The notes: a model not told the origin generated them from the sequence alone. Positions 22,253 through 34,860 are shown, counted from the first letter of the stretch. The stretch is 64,000 nucleotides of DNA from Mytilisepta virgata (GCA_028015205.1 CM051521.1:105314513-105378512), one strand, 5' to 3'. A program made the numbers and translations.

Positions 22253-24498
22253 TGATTCTAACTCTACAGTTTTGCCAGTGTTATCTGTAACTTCATCATG
22301 ACCTTGAACTCTGTCATTGTTATCCTCATCATCAGTATTATTTTCATTATATTCTGTACCATGCAATATTTCTCTATTGTTACTTTCCTGACCATCCTCT
22401 ATTTGTTTTTCTCCCAAGTTATACATATCCTCACGAAGGGGTTGCATGTTACTTAATGCTTTTGGCTTTTTCCTTAAAGGTTCACAATCATGATCATTTA
22501 TTCCTGATAAAGAAGGTACAGATTTGTTACTCCTTTTTAACTGTTGATTACTATTGCTTGTGTTTTTGGATTCAATATTTTCTGGACTAGAATGGAAAAT
22601 ATTTTCTGCAGACAAATTTCCATCCTCCCGTGATTCAGAGGAGAAATTGTTCACTTCCATAAGGTCTTCACTTTCTTCGCAAGCTATATTTTCCTCTGAA
22701 CTCATTTTGTTTGCAGCACTCCTTTTTTCTTCCAACATCCTTTTATTTGAATTACTCATATTTTCTTTAGAAGTGAGATTATTTCCTGTCACTATATCTC
22801 TGTTAACATTAACAGTCACTAAATCTTCCTTTGGTTTAGCCAAACTTGTATTTTTCCACACTTTATCATGGCTTATATCTACTGGATTTACAGCTGTACT
22901 AACATGTTTTTTAGGACCTAGCTGAGGTATAGGAGATTTGGACATATCGTTATTACTTATTTTATTATGTAATTCTATCTGAATTCTGTCCTGTTCTATT
23001 AGTTCTTTAGATAGTTCATCTTCATTTCTGTCACTGTTCCATTTCTCTTCACTGACTTGTTCTGAACTAGACATGTTTTCAAGTGTTTCAATTGTATTGT
23101 TTTCCTTATATTGAAGACTACTAACACTTTTCCCATTTTGTCCTTTTATCTCTGCACAGGTTGTTTCAATTGAAACTGTTACTGAATGTCTTTGTGTTAA
23201 TCTTGTATCTGTTTGATCTAATCCAGGAATATCTTTGTCCCCTGAATGTATCTGTCTGTCATTCTGACTGCTTTTTGAATAAACGGTATCTTCTATTCTT
23301 TCAGCACTAGCCTTTTTCATTTTTTCTGGGTTATATTTTTTTGGTGATGCAACCTTTGTATGTAATCTTGAACTTCGTCTTTGATTTCTAACATTAGGCT
23401 TGTCCAATATATCATCTACACATTGATTTCTAACATTAGTCTTGTCCAAGATATCATCTACACAATGAACAGATTGGTTTAATGATGTTATTTCTGTATC
23501 ATCTTCACTGTCTTCATTTTTCTGTTTATTGTTACTTCCTGCTTTCTTATCTTTGTTTGCTCTCAACTTTGTTTTCCAACTCATTCCTATTTTCTGTGAA
23601 ATTTTTGTTTGTGTGGCAGTTTTCTCTAGAGATCTGTCAAATGTCTGATTTGCTTTCTTTCTTGATGATCTTCTAGGTGATTCTGATTGCTTTGACGGTT
23701 CTGTATGATGATCATATGTGTCATGCTGCGTCTTCCTTAGAGATCTCAATATTTCTGATTCACCTTCCTGTGGTCTTTTTCTAAGAGTTCTCCGTGTTTC
23801 TGGAAGGAAAGGTTTTTCAGGATCATTATCTTGTTGTTGATTTAGCCTCGTCTTGGGATATATCTTTTCTATTTCTGACTCAGTATCTTCCCTCTTTTTT
23901 AAAGTGCTGTTTTCTGTGTTTGATTGTGTTATACTTTCTGATTCATTGTGATCTGTTTGCTGTGATATCTTACTGGTAGACCTGTCTTGTTCTACTGACT
24001 GGATGAATTTTTCCGACTGAATGTTTCTACTCTGTTGTGGTCTCTTTCTTAAAGATCTCTGTGAATCTGATTGGACAGAATTTTCTGATTCAATCTCTTG
24101 TGTCTGATTTTGAATCTTTCTCAAAGATCTTCCAAGTATTTCAGATTTATTAGATTTTTCAGATTCAATATTCTCTGCCTGATGCGGCCTCTTTCTAGTA
24201 GATCTAAATGTTTCAGACTGGCTGGAATTTTCTGATAGAGTGAAATTAGAATTAAGTGTAGAATGGTCAGTACTTCTAGCATCAGAGCTGGATGATAATC
24301 CATCCTGATCCTCTGTATGTTTTGTTTGTTTAGTTCGTGGCCTCAGTGTTTTGGTATTTATGTCACTTCCAGTTTCAGTGGACTGTGGTGGTGAATTGAC
24401 TTCACCTTTGTTGTCAGAGGACTGTGGTGGTGAATTGACTTCTCCTTCATTGTCAGAGGACTTTGGTGGTGAATCAAGGTCACTGCAATTTTCACTTC
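22253..24498 (-). CDS. Large exon of a CENP-U-like nuclear protein
   Basis: The 2,246-nt minus-strand exon is open throughout (748 codons plus split ends). Its acceptor GTTGACAG completes a Gly codon with the exon at 25215; its donor TCA|GTAAGT is phase 0 and matches the exon at 20300. The product is hydrophilic, rich in Ser, Lys, Arg, Glu, Asn and Gln, and apparently disordered. The N-terminal part has three copies of a ~13-residue repeat around NSPPQSSDN. A run of ~35-residue units follows, each with an R-(S/T)-L-R-K or SSRK core, then a tandem duplication of CVDDILDK. Many SP/TP and acidic sites suggest a phosphoregulated nuclear scaffold. The small C-terminal exons hint at CENP-U, but this region is far longer than in vertebrate CENP-U. 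Identity is tentative. Confidence 0.75.
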
Positions 24499-25214
24499 CT
24501 GTCAACAGATAATGTATAATTTATATAAATCTGGTTGATAATCCTAGATTATTGACATTCATATTGTAGGACATAATCCCCGAAAGGAACCTTTATTAAG
24601 TATAATCTGTTCAAAAATTTAAAACAATCCTTATAATTTAATTTTCAAACATTTTCAAATCTAAAATTGCAGGTAGAAGAATTTGAATAACTTATTCAAC
24701 TCAGGAAAATTTAATTTGCGAACTGCTAAGTAATACTTTGGTCAAGTCACAGTACCGAAAGTAGATTATACAATAATATAACTTTCTCAACCATTAACAA
24801 CCAATCAAATTATCTGTTACAATTCAAATGAAATTATTATCAAATGTAATAGTGTACAGTCGTATGAACGTATTAGAAGACAGTATTATGGTGTACAGTC
24901 ATATGAACGCACAAACATTTTAAATGATAAATCAACTTTGCCTTCACACCCTGAAAATTGTATTTGTACTTTCTAAAAGATTGCTTTTAACTCTCAGTTT
25001 TGTTGCTTATCGCATATGAGACAACCTCAATATGATGTATGGTAAAGTGATAATGCTTCTTTCAAGCTAAATAAAGTTACAGTTAAATTCAAATAAATCT
25101 GCATCTTAATAAGTAGATCTATATCATAATTTCTAGTTAATTTTATACTGAAAGAGGCATGTGTGATAAATAAATTAATTGAGACATATGATACCGTATA
25201 GTAGTATTCCATAC

Positions 25215-25318
25215 CCTCTGGCGTACTAGATGGTAAGACAACTCCTTTAAGTACTGCTGGAACTGGTATTTTACTGGTAGAGCTGTTATCTAATCTGCTA
25301 CTAAGTTCTGATCTTCTG
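25215..25318 (-). CDS. CENP-U-like gene, upstream exon (IPVPAVLKG)
   Basis: Acceptor CCATAG, 104 nt, donor AGAGG|GTATGG on the minus strand. Only one frame is open. It ends in phase 1 and joins exactly to the large exon to give STPEGSEN. It reads as a Ser/Arg-rich stretch followed by SKIPVPAVLKGVVLPSST, a short hydrophobic motif that could be a binding site. It needs 2 nt from an upstream exon that I could not identify. Confidence 0.6.
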
Positions 25319-26071
25319 CTATGGTTACTTTTATTGACCTATTATTATTTATATTAAATCACCATTTTAATTCAAAATATTACAAACTCAAAAAACATTT
25401 GAAAATAAAATTGAAGCTATCCTTAGACTTATCATTTTCAAACTTTGTCAGCTGCAAAAATGTGATTCAGTTAATCAAGGATAAAACTTCTGTTTGCCAA
25501 TATGTTGATTGAAATAAACTGCATGAAAAAAAAATTTTGAGACTGGCAATATTGGAAGTGCTAAAATTTTTTTTTTTTTTTTTAAATTTGTTAAAAAAAG
25601 AATATTTTTCTTTTCATTTTCTGTCAGATTGATTCAAAAGTTATTCTATAGACAGTCTTTGGATCCTGTAAACTATTATCTAATGATTTTAATCAGCACA
25701 AACACAATTGCTTCTTGCACAACTAGACAGGATGGATGATTAGTTAGTTACAAACTACAAAGACTACTTGACCACCAGTTTCTAGACTAGGAGATCTTGT
25801 GTCAATAAATGTATACTTTTCTTCATTCAAAGAAACAAATTTGGAAACATGTAACTCGAACAAACCATATATGACCATCTAATTTTAGTTTTAATTTAGG
25901 ATAAGTTGGATTTTAAATCTAGCTAACTGATCCACTAACTTGCTTGAAAAATATACAGCATATTTATTCTTATACACTAAAATTGAAATTTTCACCTTGT
26001 ATACCTGTCTATAATTTGACCTTAAGGTAACCAAACATAACAATATACTCCTATCAGTGGCATGTACTTAC
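25319..26071. other. Intronic stretch, no exon assigned
   Basis: An exon restoring the phase between 26072-26132 and 25215-25318 is expected here, but no splice-flanked candidate stood out. A poly-T run lies at about 25567-25583. Confidence 0.3.
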
Positions 26072-26132
26072 AGATTCCTGATTGTCTGCATCTCTTGCAA
26101 ATGTCCATTTTCTTACAGTAGTTTCTCTTTTT
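26072..26132 (-). CDS. CENP-U-like gene, probable upstream exon (RKWTFARDAD)
   Basis: Acceptor TTATTACAG, 61 nt, donor ATCT|GTAAGT. One frame reads ETTVRKWTFARDADNQES, the other a Lys/Cys-rich string. Neither phase matches the exon at 25215 directly, so a missing exon is likely between them, or this belongs to an alternative transcript. Confidence 0.4.
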
Positions 26133-27101
26133 CTGTAATAAATTTTACAAAAAATAAAAACTTTAACCCAAATCAGTGTGAAAACAAATAAACTTGTCTG
26201 TCTTCATCTTGCCTTTAGACCTGGAAAATGTAAATAAATGTCTGAAAAGTGACTATGTCTATGTATCATTAAAAACATTTAAGTACCTGTAAAAATTGAA
26301 ATAAGAAGATTGATTTTGATTGTTAAATTTTCTAGCCGAATTAAAGCATAATTTTCAAATTTTACAAAAATAACAAAACTGTCACATGACAAAAATGTCC
26401 TGTCTGTTATATAAAATTTAAAAATATAGTACATAGAATCCCAAGATCGCAGTAAAACTTAAGACACTTATATATCCCCAAAACAATTTCCTGGTACAAA
26501 TATGTACACCATGTACTGTAGTTATATGGGGACACTTGAAAAAATAAAAAATAGATTTACCTAGACAAAGTTCAAAATAAAGAAAATATCCAATAATGAA
26601 ACGGATATTTCTTAAAACTTAGAGAAGCCCATTAAACAAATTTTAAACTGAAGACGTCAAGAAGCAGTCTAAGGCCTACTGGCCAAAGTAAAGGTTTATC
26701 TTCCAGGCTGTTACCCCGTACAGATGTAGCCATAGTCAGGTTGAAATCTTTGGTTCAGCCAAGTTCAGGGGAAACAGGAGGGGGTCTCCTGTTACAGAAA
26801 ACCTGATGTTATAATTTTATTTAATTTCATAATGATCTTTAAGTTAAATAGTCAATTTACATATATTTTTGCCAGACATCATGTTTCGTCCATAATTGAC
26901 ACTATCACAACCGCATCAAAATACTTTATAGTAGTTCTGTTCCATTTTTCTCCTTTGTTTGGAATCGTTTTCTGTTTAAAGAAAAAACGCGCAATTGATT
27001 TAGATTACAAATTGCTTTCGGTTGTCTCGGATTGATCAATCTCATTCAGGTTTGTTAGTCTGGTCTCTGTTACAGATAAATTATGGAATGTAAAATCTTA
27101 C

Positions 27102-27135
27102 AAACTAAACTTTTTACGGTCCTTTCCCCGTCCAT
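27102..27135 (-). CDS. Possible first coding exon of the CENP-U-like gene
   Basis: On the minus strand an ATG in good context (GGACATGG) at 27135 opens a short frame MDGERTVKSLV that ends at a donor TTT|GTAAGA. The surroundings are less AT-rich, as for a 5' end. The phase does not agree with the exon at 26072, so this is only a candidate. Confidence 0.2.
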
Positions 27136-27504
27136 GTCCTTAATCGAGAATGAATCGTGGCGAAGAAAGTACTGAGATAACGATCGGAAGCAAATTTTTC
27201 ACTTGCCTGCCGGGAAAGTAGAAGCAGTGATTTACTTGCCTGACGGGATTTCAACTTTGTCAGACAAGCGGACAAGCGCTTATTTCTAACACTGTTTATT
27301 TGTTGAGTTTGTGGTTGTTCATTTGTCTTCCCGGGTTTATCTGTCCAATGGATTACGTTTTTTTATTGCTCCTTAGGTACATGTATGTTTGTCCTTTTTT
27401 TTTACACTTTCTAATTAGCTCAGATTCATTTGTAACTTTATAAATAACTATAATTACTACAAGCAAATAATTTTATAGTGTAGGAATTAAAATGATTGGC
27501 CTTA

Positions 27505-28140
27505 ATCAGGATTCTCATTAAGATTTTTTCATGACGAGTCCTGGGATTCATCATTTTTCAGAATGGTGAGTCATGGCTGATTTTGATTTGTCCCTGGACT
27601 TGTGATTTTGACAATGCCCAGATGGTATAAAGTGTACACCAGAGTTGACAGCACCATTTCCCATTTGCTAAAATTGATGCAAATTCCTGTATTTTTTTTT
27701 ACATCACAAGGATAAATTTCGAAATATAAATTAAAAAGAATCTTTCTATGATGTCATTAGGTCAAGTGGAGCTGGATTCTACTGTCAATACATCTATTGT
27801 ACTTTTGTTCAGTAACTTAATTTTATAAACTAAAATCCTGAGATGCCACAAAATATTGACTAGGCCTAGTATGAAATAAATAAAATTTGAATATATGAAG
27901 TTTTGCTACAACTTGGAAGAAAATTTCGGATAAAGTATACAATATAACTGCGAAACTAGTACTACCAGTATTTTTAACAATACCAGAACATATTGTGGTA
28001 CCAGTATTTTTGCTTGTTACGGAATACCGGAATTACCACTACCAGTATTGTCCACGTAAAATACTGGATTTACCAGTATTGTTAACAATACCTACGTAAA
28101 ACTACCTACTTTCTATTACAGATATGATCAAAAATTGGAA
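27505..28140 (+). mobile_element. Diverged relative of the hAT-like element
   Basis: It begins with CAGGATTCTCATTAAG, then 'gacgagtcctgggattcatc' and 'ttttcagaatggtgagtc', matching the left end of 20963-21762. Internal matches are 'acttgggagaaaatttc'-like at 27915 and 'attacagatatgatcaaaaat' at 28115. The right terminus was not found. A cluster of 'taccagtatt' motifs at 27970-28090 lies inside it. Confidence 0.5.
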
Positions 28141-28689
28141 AACACGGGGAATAAGATAAGTTAATTTTTTTAATAGAAAATGAGCACTTGTGACTGTGTT
28201 TGAATAATGAATTGACGGCTTTATACTTGTCAATTTATTATGCTTACGAAAATCGTCTTTCAAATGGCAAAAGTTTATCTTTAGTTGGTCTGAAGGTAAA
28301 CACAGAACTGGGCATTTTATCAGTTTTATACACTTTTGGAGTTCCCGCTTAACGGAGAAATTGTTTTGCTAGACTCATTCGTGTTTATAGAATGTTACCA
28401 GACTAAAATAAACCAGTTTTAAAAATACTTTCTTTCCTCATTAAAAAAGATTCAATATATCCAATTGCCAATGCACTATCTATCATCAATACGACATAGG
28501 AAGGACCTCTATGATTATTTTGAATGGTTCCCACCCAATCTGTAGCTATTACATGGCCATTAGTACTTTGTAATGCCGGTAAGAAAATTAAAATATATGC
28601 TGATATAAAATAGATAGTTGTTTACATGATGACATAGTCACAAAGATTTTAACATTTAATATCTGTGACTTTTTTTTATATAAAAGCCC

Positions 28690-29330
28690 TCCGCCAACCA
28701 AAATATCATGAATTGACATAAAATGAATAGGCTTCATAGTCCCATATTTGTAACAACATACTGAAGCTTGGTAGAATTCAGCTAAGACAAACTAAAGATA
28801 CTGTCAATTCTCAAAAACTGCGGATTTCTGAGTAAAAATAAGGTTTTCCGTAAAAAACATATCATTGTACCAAATGAATGGGCTTCAGAGTGTCATATTG
28901 TTTAACGTAATCTTGAAGTTTGGCAAAACTAGCAGGATAAACTAAATAGATTACAAATTCTGAAAATCTATTATTTCTGCTGAGTAAAAAATAAAGTTTT
29001 CTACCAAAAATATATCACTATCTGACACCAAAATGAAGTATTTTAGAGTCTCATATTTGTCTAATAATATGCTGAAGTCTGATAAAAATCAGCAGAGGCA
29101 AACTGAAGATTTTGTCAATTATGAAAACCTGCGATTTCTGAGTAAAAAATCAAGTTTTTCCCAAAGACCATATCACAGATCGACCCCAAAATAAATAGGG
29201 TTCTGAGTCTCATATACTGAGACAACAACCGTATCAAAATTTCGAGCAAAAATAAAGATATCATCCAGAAACGAATTTTGGAGGCCCACCCCACCTTTAC
29301 AGATTGCAACTTTATTGCTACTCGGGTAAT
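28690..29330 (+). repeat. Degenerate ~150-160-bp tandem array (family T2)
   Basis: At least three units are phased by 'tttctgagtaaaaa' near 28830, 28975 and 29137. Each is preceded by a segment like 'gtctcatatttgtctaa' and a 'ctgaagtctgataaa' segment. Units are strongly diverged. Confidence 0.6.
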
Positions 29331-29939
29331 TAACTTTTTCAAAAGACATCCATGTCTCTTTCGCCTTATACTTGAAAATATTTTCATTTTAACTTGAACG
29401 AGTCAGTCCAGTTTTGAAAATCAAACCTAAAAAGTTCAGCCTCATCAGATTTTACAAAAGAAGCATATTTTTAATTTAATAGAGAGAAATGGGTTAAATA
29501 TTTAAAGAATACTGAATATGAGAAGCAATGAGCCCATAGCTGGGATCCAGGCTCCAGCTCAGTGCAAATGTTATTGTTTGTTGTCTTCCAACTTCCAGAT
29601 CTCTTTTGTTTATTCAAAAAAGTGTATTTGTGAGATCTTTGTTCTGGAAGTGTATATTAGCTTATACATGGGACTAATTATTATTATTTGTCCCAGCTAT
29701 TAAACATGGAATAAAATCAACTTAAAAAATGACCAATAGAAAATAACAACAAAAAGTAAAGGTTTGGCTGACTAGCCTTGATCACGAGCACAAAAAAAAC
29801 AATCAAACAGTCCGAAACCCCATTTATCGGACTAAATCCAGACATACGTAAAGCTATTTAGACATTCTCACTACATATTGCGACTTGACGTCTAACACGA
29901 AAGAAGTCCTAAAAAATTTAGTAAGATGCACTACAATTC

Positions 29940-32872
29940 TATTTCTTGAACTTATGTAGATTTCAAGTTTTCATTGCTCATGATAATTCAAATCATATCC
30001 CACTATACCCCAATTATAATGCTGACTCACAAATTAGTGGTCGTCTTTGCAAATATGTTAAATTAGACAAAAGAGGTAAACATCTATTAGATCTATGTAT
30101 AAATAATCAGGTCAGAATATTGAATGGGAGAACCTTAGGCGACACCTTTGGTGCTTATACATGCTATGCACCTAACGGTGCCAGTAAAGTTAATTATACA
30201 CTTGTGTCGGAGAATATCCTTAACCATATATTATATTTTATAGTATCCCACTTTATTCCAACACTATCAGAATGTCATTGTTTGTTGGGGTTGTCTCTCT
30301 CTCTCTGCAAATTATTGTATTAATTCTAGCATTTGTAATGATATAGATACACATGTAATTAAACCAAATTTCATATGGTCAGATGATTTTCCAAATAATT
30401 TTCAGACAGTCATGTTATCCCCTCAAATTCAGCAGGAATTAACTGAATTTATAGAAACAGACATACTTGATACTAATGAATCTATTGATTCTGCTTCAAA
30501 AAGTCTTCCTGCCGTAATTATATTAACTGCGACGTAATCTCTAAAACAAAGGAAATATTCAAACCAGAAAAATCATAAACAAAAACATAAAAAGTGGTAT
30601 GATACAGAATGATTTGTAGACAAAATAATATACTGGACTATGGCAAAATATTTTCAAAGTACCCTAATGACCCCAAATTATACCGTGAATATACAAAACT
30701 TCGAAAGTTAAAAATATAGAAAATCCAAACAAACACTTCTTTCAAAAATTATGACTCTTTATGACGAAGACCCTAAATTAAATTGGAAGTTAATAAATGA
30801 ACTAAAAGAGAAAGAATCCAATGAAAATGATAGTTCGGTTTCCTCCCCCGCATGGAATTCCCATTCTGAAAACCTACGTAAGCCAAAACCAGAGGTCATT
30901 TCATACATTAATAAATTAAAGGATCAACTAAATTGAAAAGATTAAATGTTTCGCGGAATTGGATTCATGAATTTCTGTATAAGAAATATCTACTGCTATT
31001 TCAAAGCTAAAAATGAACAAAGCAGCTGGTTTCGATAACGTTTCCAATAATATGCTAAAATTTGGTTAGTCATGTTTAGTACCAAACATTCATAAACGTT
31101 GGAATGTATGTTTTATATATGGCAGATATCCAGATTCTTGGGCCGCTGGGTATATAACCCCTATACACAAAAAATGGGCATACTAATGATCCTAATAATT
31201 ACAGAGGTATTACTATAATTAATGATGTAGGATAACTATTGAATAAAGTATGAGACAATAGACTTGAACAATTCTTAGAAAAAAAAGACTGTCAAATTGG
31301 TTTTACAAAAAAAAAAAAGGCTAGAACATCTAACCATATGTTCATCTTGGAGACAATTATTGACAAGTATTGTAACTCTAAAGATGGGAGGGTGTTTGCC
31401 TGCTTTGTTGATTTTCGAAAAGCTTTCGATACAATTATCCACACCGGTATTAAAATCAAACTATTACTCCAGATCCTGTCTACATAAACAATACTGCTAT
31501 TCACTGCTTAATCTATGCAGATGATATAGTTTTGCTAGCATCAACTTCTGCTGGGTTACAAGGTAAACTTGATAAACTCCAAACTTATTGTAAAAACTGG
31601 CGTTTAAGTGTTAATACTTCTAAAACTAAAAATGCATATTAAATTTTGTAAATTTAATCTTGGGGTGCATAAAAAGTCAACTAACTATGGTGTTCTATCT
31701 GAACTTGGAAGGTTTCCGATTCATTTTGATATTATCAAAGCTGTGGTCAAATTTTGGCATATATTGGAAAATCTTTAACCCTTCGTTCTCATTATTAAAT
31801 CATGCATTTATTGAGAGTAAATCATTATTTGATAAAATATTCCTTCATGGTTTGGTTCAGTAGGAAATATACTTAATAATATAAAGGGAATGAATGAAAG
31901 ATTGAAAGAAACCAAATTTACAAAGTTAAAAGAAACGAGTAAGAAGTTGATGTTTCAGCATTACCTAGACATGTGGCAAGCTCACGGATGGGAAACTTTA
32001 GAACTATTGCCAACTTAAAAATAATTTTGGAATTGAAAAATATTTGCTTATCCTGAAAAACTTTGAGTATCGGAGAAATATAACCAAACTCAGAATATCT
32101 GCACATAAGTTACAAATTGAATGTGGGGGATATCAGGGAATTTATGTTTCTAAGTTTAGTGTGCCGCCCATTTTGCTGAACTAGTATACATTATTGTTTA
32201 GGGACCAGCTGAAGCCCGACTCCGGGTACGGAATTTTCTCGCTGCGTTGAAGACCCATTGGTAGCCTTGAGCTGTTTTCTGCTCTTTGGTCGGGTTGTTG
32301 TCTCTTTGACACATTCCCCGTTTCCATTCTCTATTCTATTCGACACTAACAGAACACGTGTCATGTGCACATCAGAGGAAATAGATGATGAGAAACACTT
32401 TTTATTATGTGTAATAAAAGCAATCATTTAAGAAAATCAATGATTGAATTAATTAATACCTCATGTGCTAATTTTAAACATCTGAGCATCAATGAAAAAT
32501 TTATATGGTTACTTAATAATGAAAATTTTAGTATGCTGGTTTCAATTTCTGATTTAATAACAACAAGTGGGATCTGATTTTCCATACAGCTTTTTCTACC
32601 CCTATTGTTTATTTAATTCTAATGATGTGTGCCTGAGACACTGTTTCAAACTGGTATTGTTATTATACTTATACAATTCACTTATTTGTAGTTGTTAACT
32701 TAAGCAACATTGACATGGTTAATTTATATACCATAAATTTGTCATAAATGTTTGTTTTATATATGTAACTCAATCATATTTGTTTTGTACTGTAACTATG
32801 CCATCCATGGGGCCATTGATTGGTTAATAATAAAATTTTCTTCTTCTTCTTCTTCTTCTTCTTCTTCTTCTA
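29940..32872 (+). mobile_element. Decayed LINE (non-LTR retrotransposon)
   Basis: Fragments in several frames, broken by stops and shifts, preserve the order of a LINE ORF2. First is an APE-type endonuclease remnant with GDTFGAYTCYAPNGASKVNY at about 30140-30200. Next are RT remnants at about 31000-31220, with WAAGYITPIHKK and NNYRGITIINDVG. The catalytic YADDIVLL box lies at about 31516-31540, followed by CKNWRLSVNTSKTK. A C-terminal stretch, LRISAHKLQIE...YVSK, ends near 32155, and a Cys/His segment CTSEEIDDEKHFLLC is at about 32370-32410. The 3' end is a (CTT)n tail at 32838-32872. Clade not assigned; certainly inactive. Confidence 0.8.
32161..32341 (+). repeat. Dispersed repeat R-A inserted in the LINE
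   Basis: Contains 'gggaccagctgaagcccga', 'ttgaagacccattggtagcc' and 'tcgggttgttgtctctttga'. It interrupts the LINE reading frame between YVSK and the Cys/His segment, so it inserted after the LINE. The related copy at 19291-19480 is on the other strand. Confidence 0.7.
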
Positions 32873-34490
32873 TAGCTTACCGTCAATAATTTCCCCCAAA
32901 ACTGTTTACTTCCAAGTATAAAATGACAAAACCAATACAAAATTCCATGAATCGCAAGCCGGACTTCCGCCTTGGAGTGGAGACCTTTTAATTAATGTTA
33001 TTCTTCCACCAGATCGTGCATTTTAAATTAATTTAATATTGACGTAATATTTTGAATCTTCCATAAAGGAGTATGGCCAATTTCCCCTGTATTTGTTTTA
33101 CTCATAACCATTAATCTTTTAATCTGAAATGTTTATAATTACCTGATTATTATCGTAAACGATTGTATGCTGTCATATAAAAGCAGATACATAAACTCAC
33201 TTACAGCAAAAAATTAGTTTTGTTTCTGAGTGACCTTTGCGTTGAAAACTGTTTTAAGGTAGGAGGTGCAGAAATCCACTAAATTAAGGATTTGTTGTTT
33301 ATGAAACTGTACTTTCAGCTAGAATATTTGAAGGTGCATGTAAATATATATCTTCAATAAGGTTGATTTAAAATATTGAAATAAAGGCCTTTTACAGTAG
33401 ATTTCATATAAAAACAGCCAAAAAATTAATATTTTCACTTTAAATCGTCATTTCTAAAAAAACAAATCCCTAGAATTTTCTATAAAGATAATATGTCATT
33501 GCTATCAACTTTCTGTTTCATTGATACTATGTAACTATATATCCTGTCTGTAATAACACTAAAATATACATTTCACATCACGACTTCGTCTCTACGTGAC
33601 GCTAATTTTGGCTTTGTGACGCTTGTTTTCACGTACTCTACATATAGTAATCAATCTAATATATTAAAAAAATAATCTGGTGACCTCTTATGAATTTTAT
33701 AACAATAAAAGGAGAATTTTTATGGTAATAATATATCACATCTCTATATTTTATTTTAGAGACAGGATTTTGAGAAATCATAATATTTGACTTTTTGATG
33801 TGCATTCTATGTATTTACACATCTTGAAACAATATATTTCGTGAAGTATTAAAGTGACGTATAATCTTTTTAATATTCAGATGTAGTTCAGCATGCTTCA
33901 GCTCAGTGCAAATTTAAAAAAATCTGGCTTTAGCACAACTAAGATGTAGCTTGTTGAAATATACCTACACGTATATCAGTTAGCAAGATTAAATACGGAC
34001 ATTAATAGTCGTAAGGTGTTACTTTTACAATCAGTTAGATTGGAAGCAACAAGTATTGTTTTTTATTTATATCATCTGCGTAAAAAGAGTTTTGAACTGT
34101 GAAAATATTCATGGAAAACAATCCCTTTTCTATCAAACCAACTAATAAAAATACCTTTTTGACAGACATTGTCCGAAAGCATCTCTGATGTGGACATTAA
34201 CTTCAGATGTTGACAGCTACGCAAAACTTTGGCTTTGTGATTTTATTAATGATTTTTATAGGTTTGTTTGAAGTGTTTTTATTGGCGAGGGCGGACTCAA
34301 ATTCAGTATTTATATAAACTTTGTTATAAAACATATTTTATTTGGTAATCACGTAGGCGGCGTATATTTGAAAAGGAAGGTGAACTTTACACATGAAAAA
34401 TGCCAAGAAAATACCATTCCTATTAGAATATGAAAAAGTTTATGTTTCAACGGATTGTTCAGGGTTAGATGTACCTAAACATATTGTTTT
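32873..34490. other. Intergenic, partial MITE copy
   Basis: At about 33065-33260 are matches to the MITE at 38958-39497 ('tttcccctgtatttgtttt', 'tatcgtaaacgattgta', 'gatacataaactcacttac'), apparently a truncated third copy. The rest shows no recognisable feature. Confidence 0.45.
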
Positions 34491-34544
34491 TGTTATTTGA
34501 ATCAGCGTCTTTAGTTTTGTTTTCCCTATCTACATTTTATTTTA

Positions 34545-34600
34545 TTGAGCATAACTGATGAGTCGTAGAAAGTGTCAAGCGACTTTAAGATAACGAAAGA
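34545..34600 (+). ncRNA. Hammerhead-ribozyme-like motif 1 (degenerate)
   Basis: CTGATGA at 34555-34561 is followed by GTCGTAGAAAGTGTC, where stem II and the GAAA box appear collapsed. Sequence and position (about 260 bp before motif 2) mark it as a decayed copy of the same repeat. Confidence 0.35.
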
Positions 34601-34809
34601 TTTTTAAGATAATAAAATTTAATTCTCAATTTGCAAACAGAAAATTGCGTTCATTCAAGAAACTCATTGTTTGATATTAAAATTGAAACCAACAGATATG
34701 CATACACTGTTGCGGCTGATGATTTTGGCTTTACCCTTTTTTTTTTTAGCCTCTTTGAATTTGTTTCTCAACGTTTTGGATTAATGTTTTGATTTTTCAA
34801 CATTTTAAG

Positions 34810-34860
34810 CCATGGGCACAATTGATGAGTCGTAAATCGACGAAATGTGCATATCTTGGG
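34810..34860 (+). ncRNA. Hammerhead-ribozyme-like motif 2 (best preserved)
   Basis: TTGATGA at 34822-34828 stands where a hammerhead has CTGATGA (C3 changed). It is followed by a 4-bp stem II, GTCG-TAAAT-CGAC, then GAAA. A short stem III can form from ATGTGCATAT, then C at the cleavage position, and TTGGGC can pair with the upstream GCACAA (one mismatch) as stem I. This is the order of a type I hammerhead with short stem III. The C3 change would abolish or strongly reduce cleavage. The flanking text ('gcatcaaaattggtatc', 'actgggtcgatacctctgct') belongs to a dispersed bivalve repeat. Confidence 0.6.

Noticed and set aside
22554..23979. Plus-strand frames opposite the large exon
   Set aside because: Antisense shadows of a Ser/Lys/Glu-rich exon, giving Leu/Phe/Ser-rich strings. 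The minus frame is three to ten times longer and has matching splice phases.
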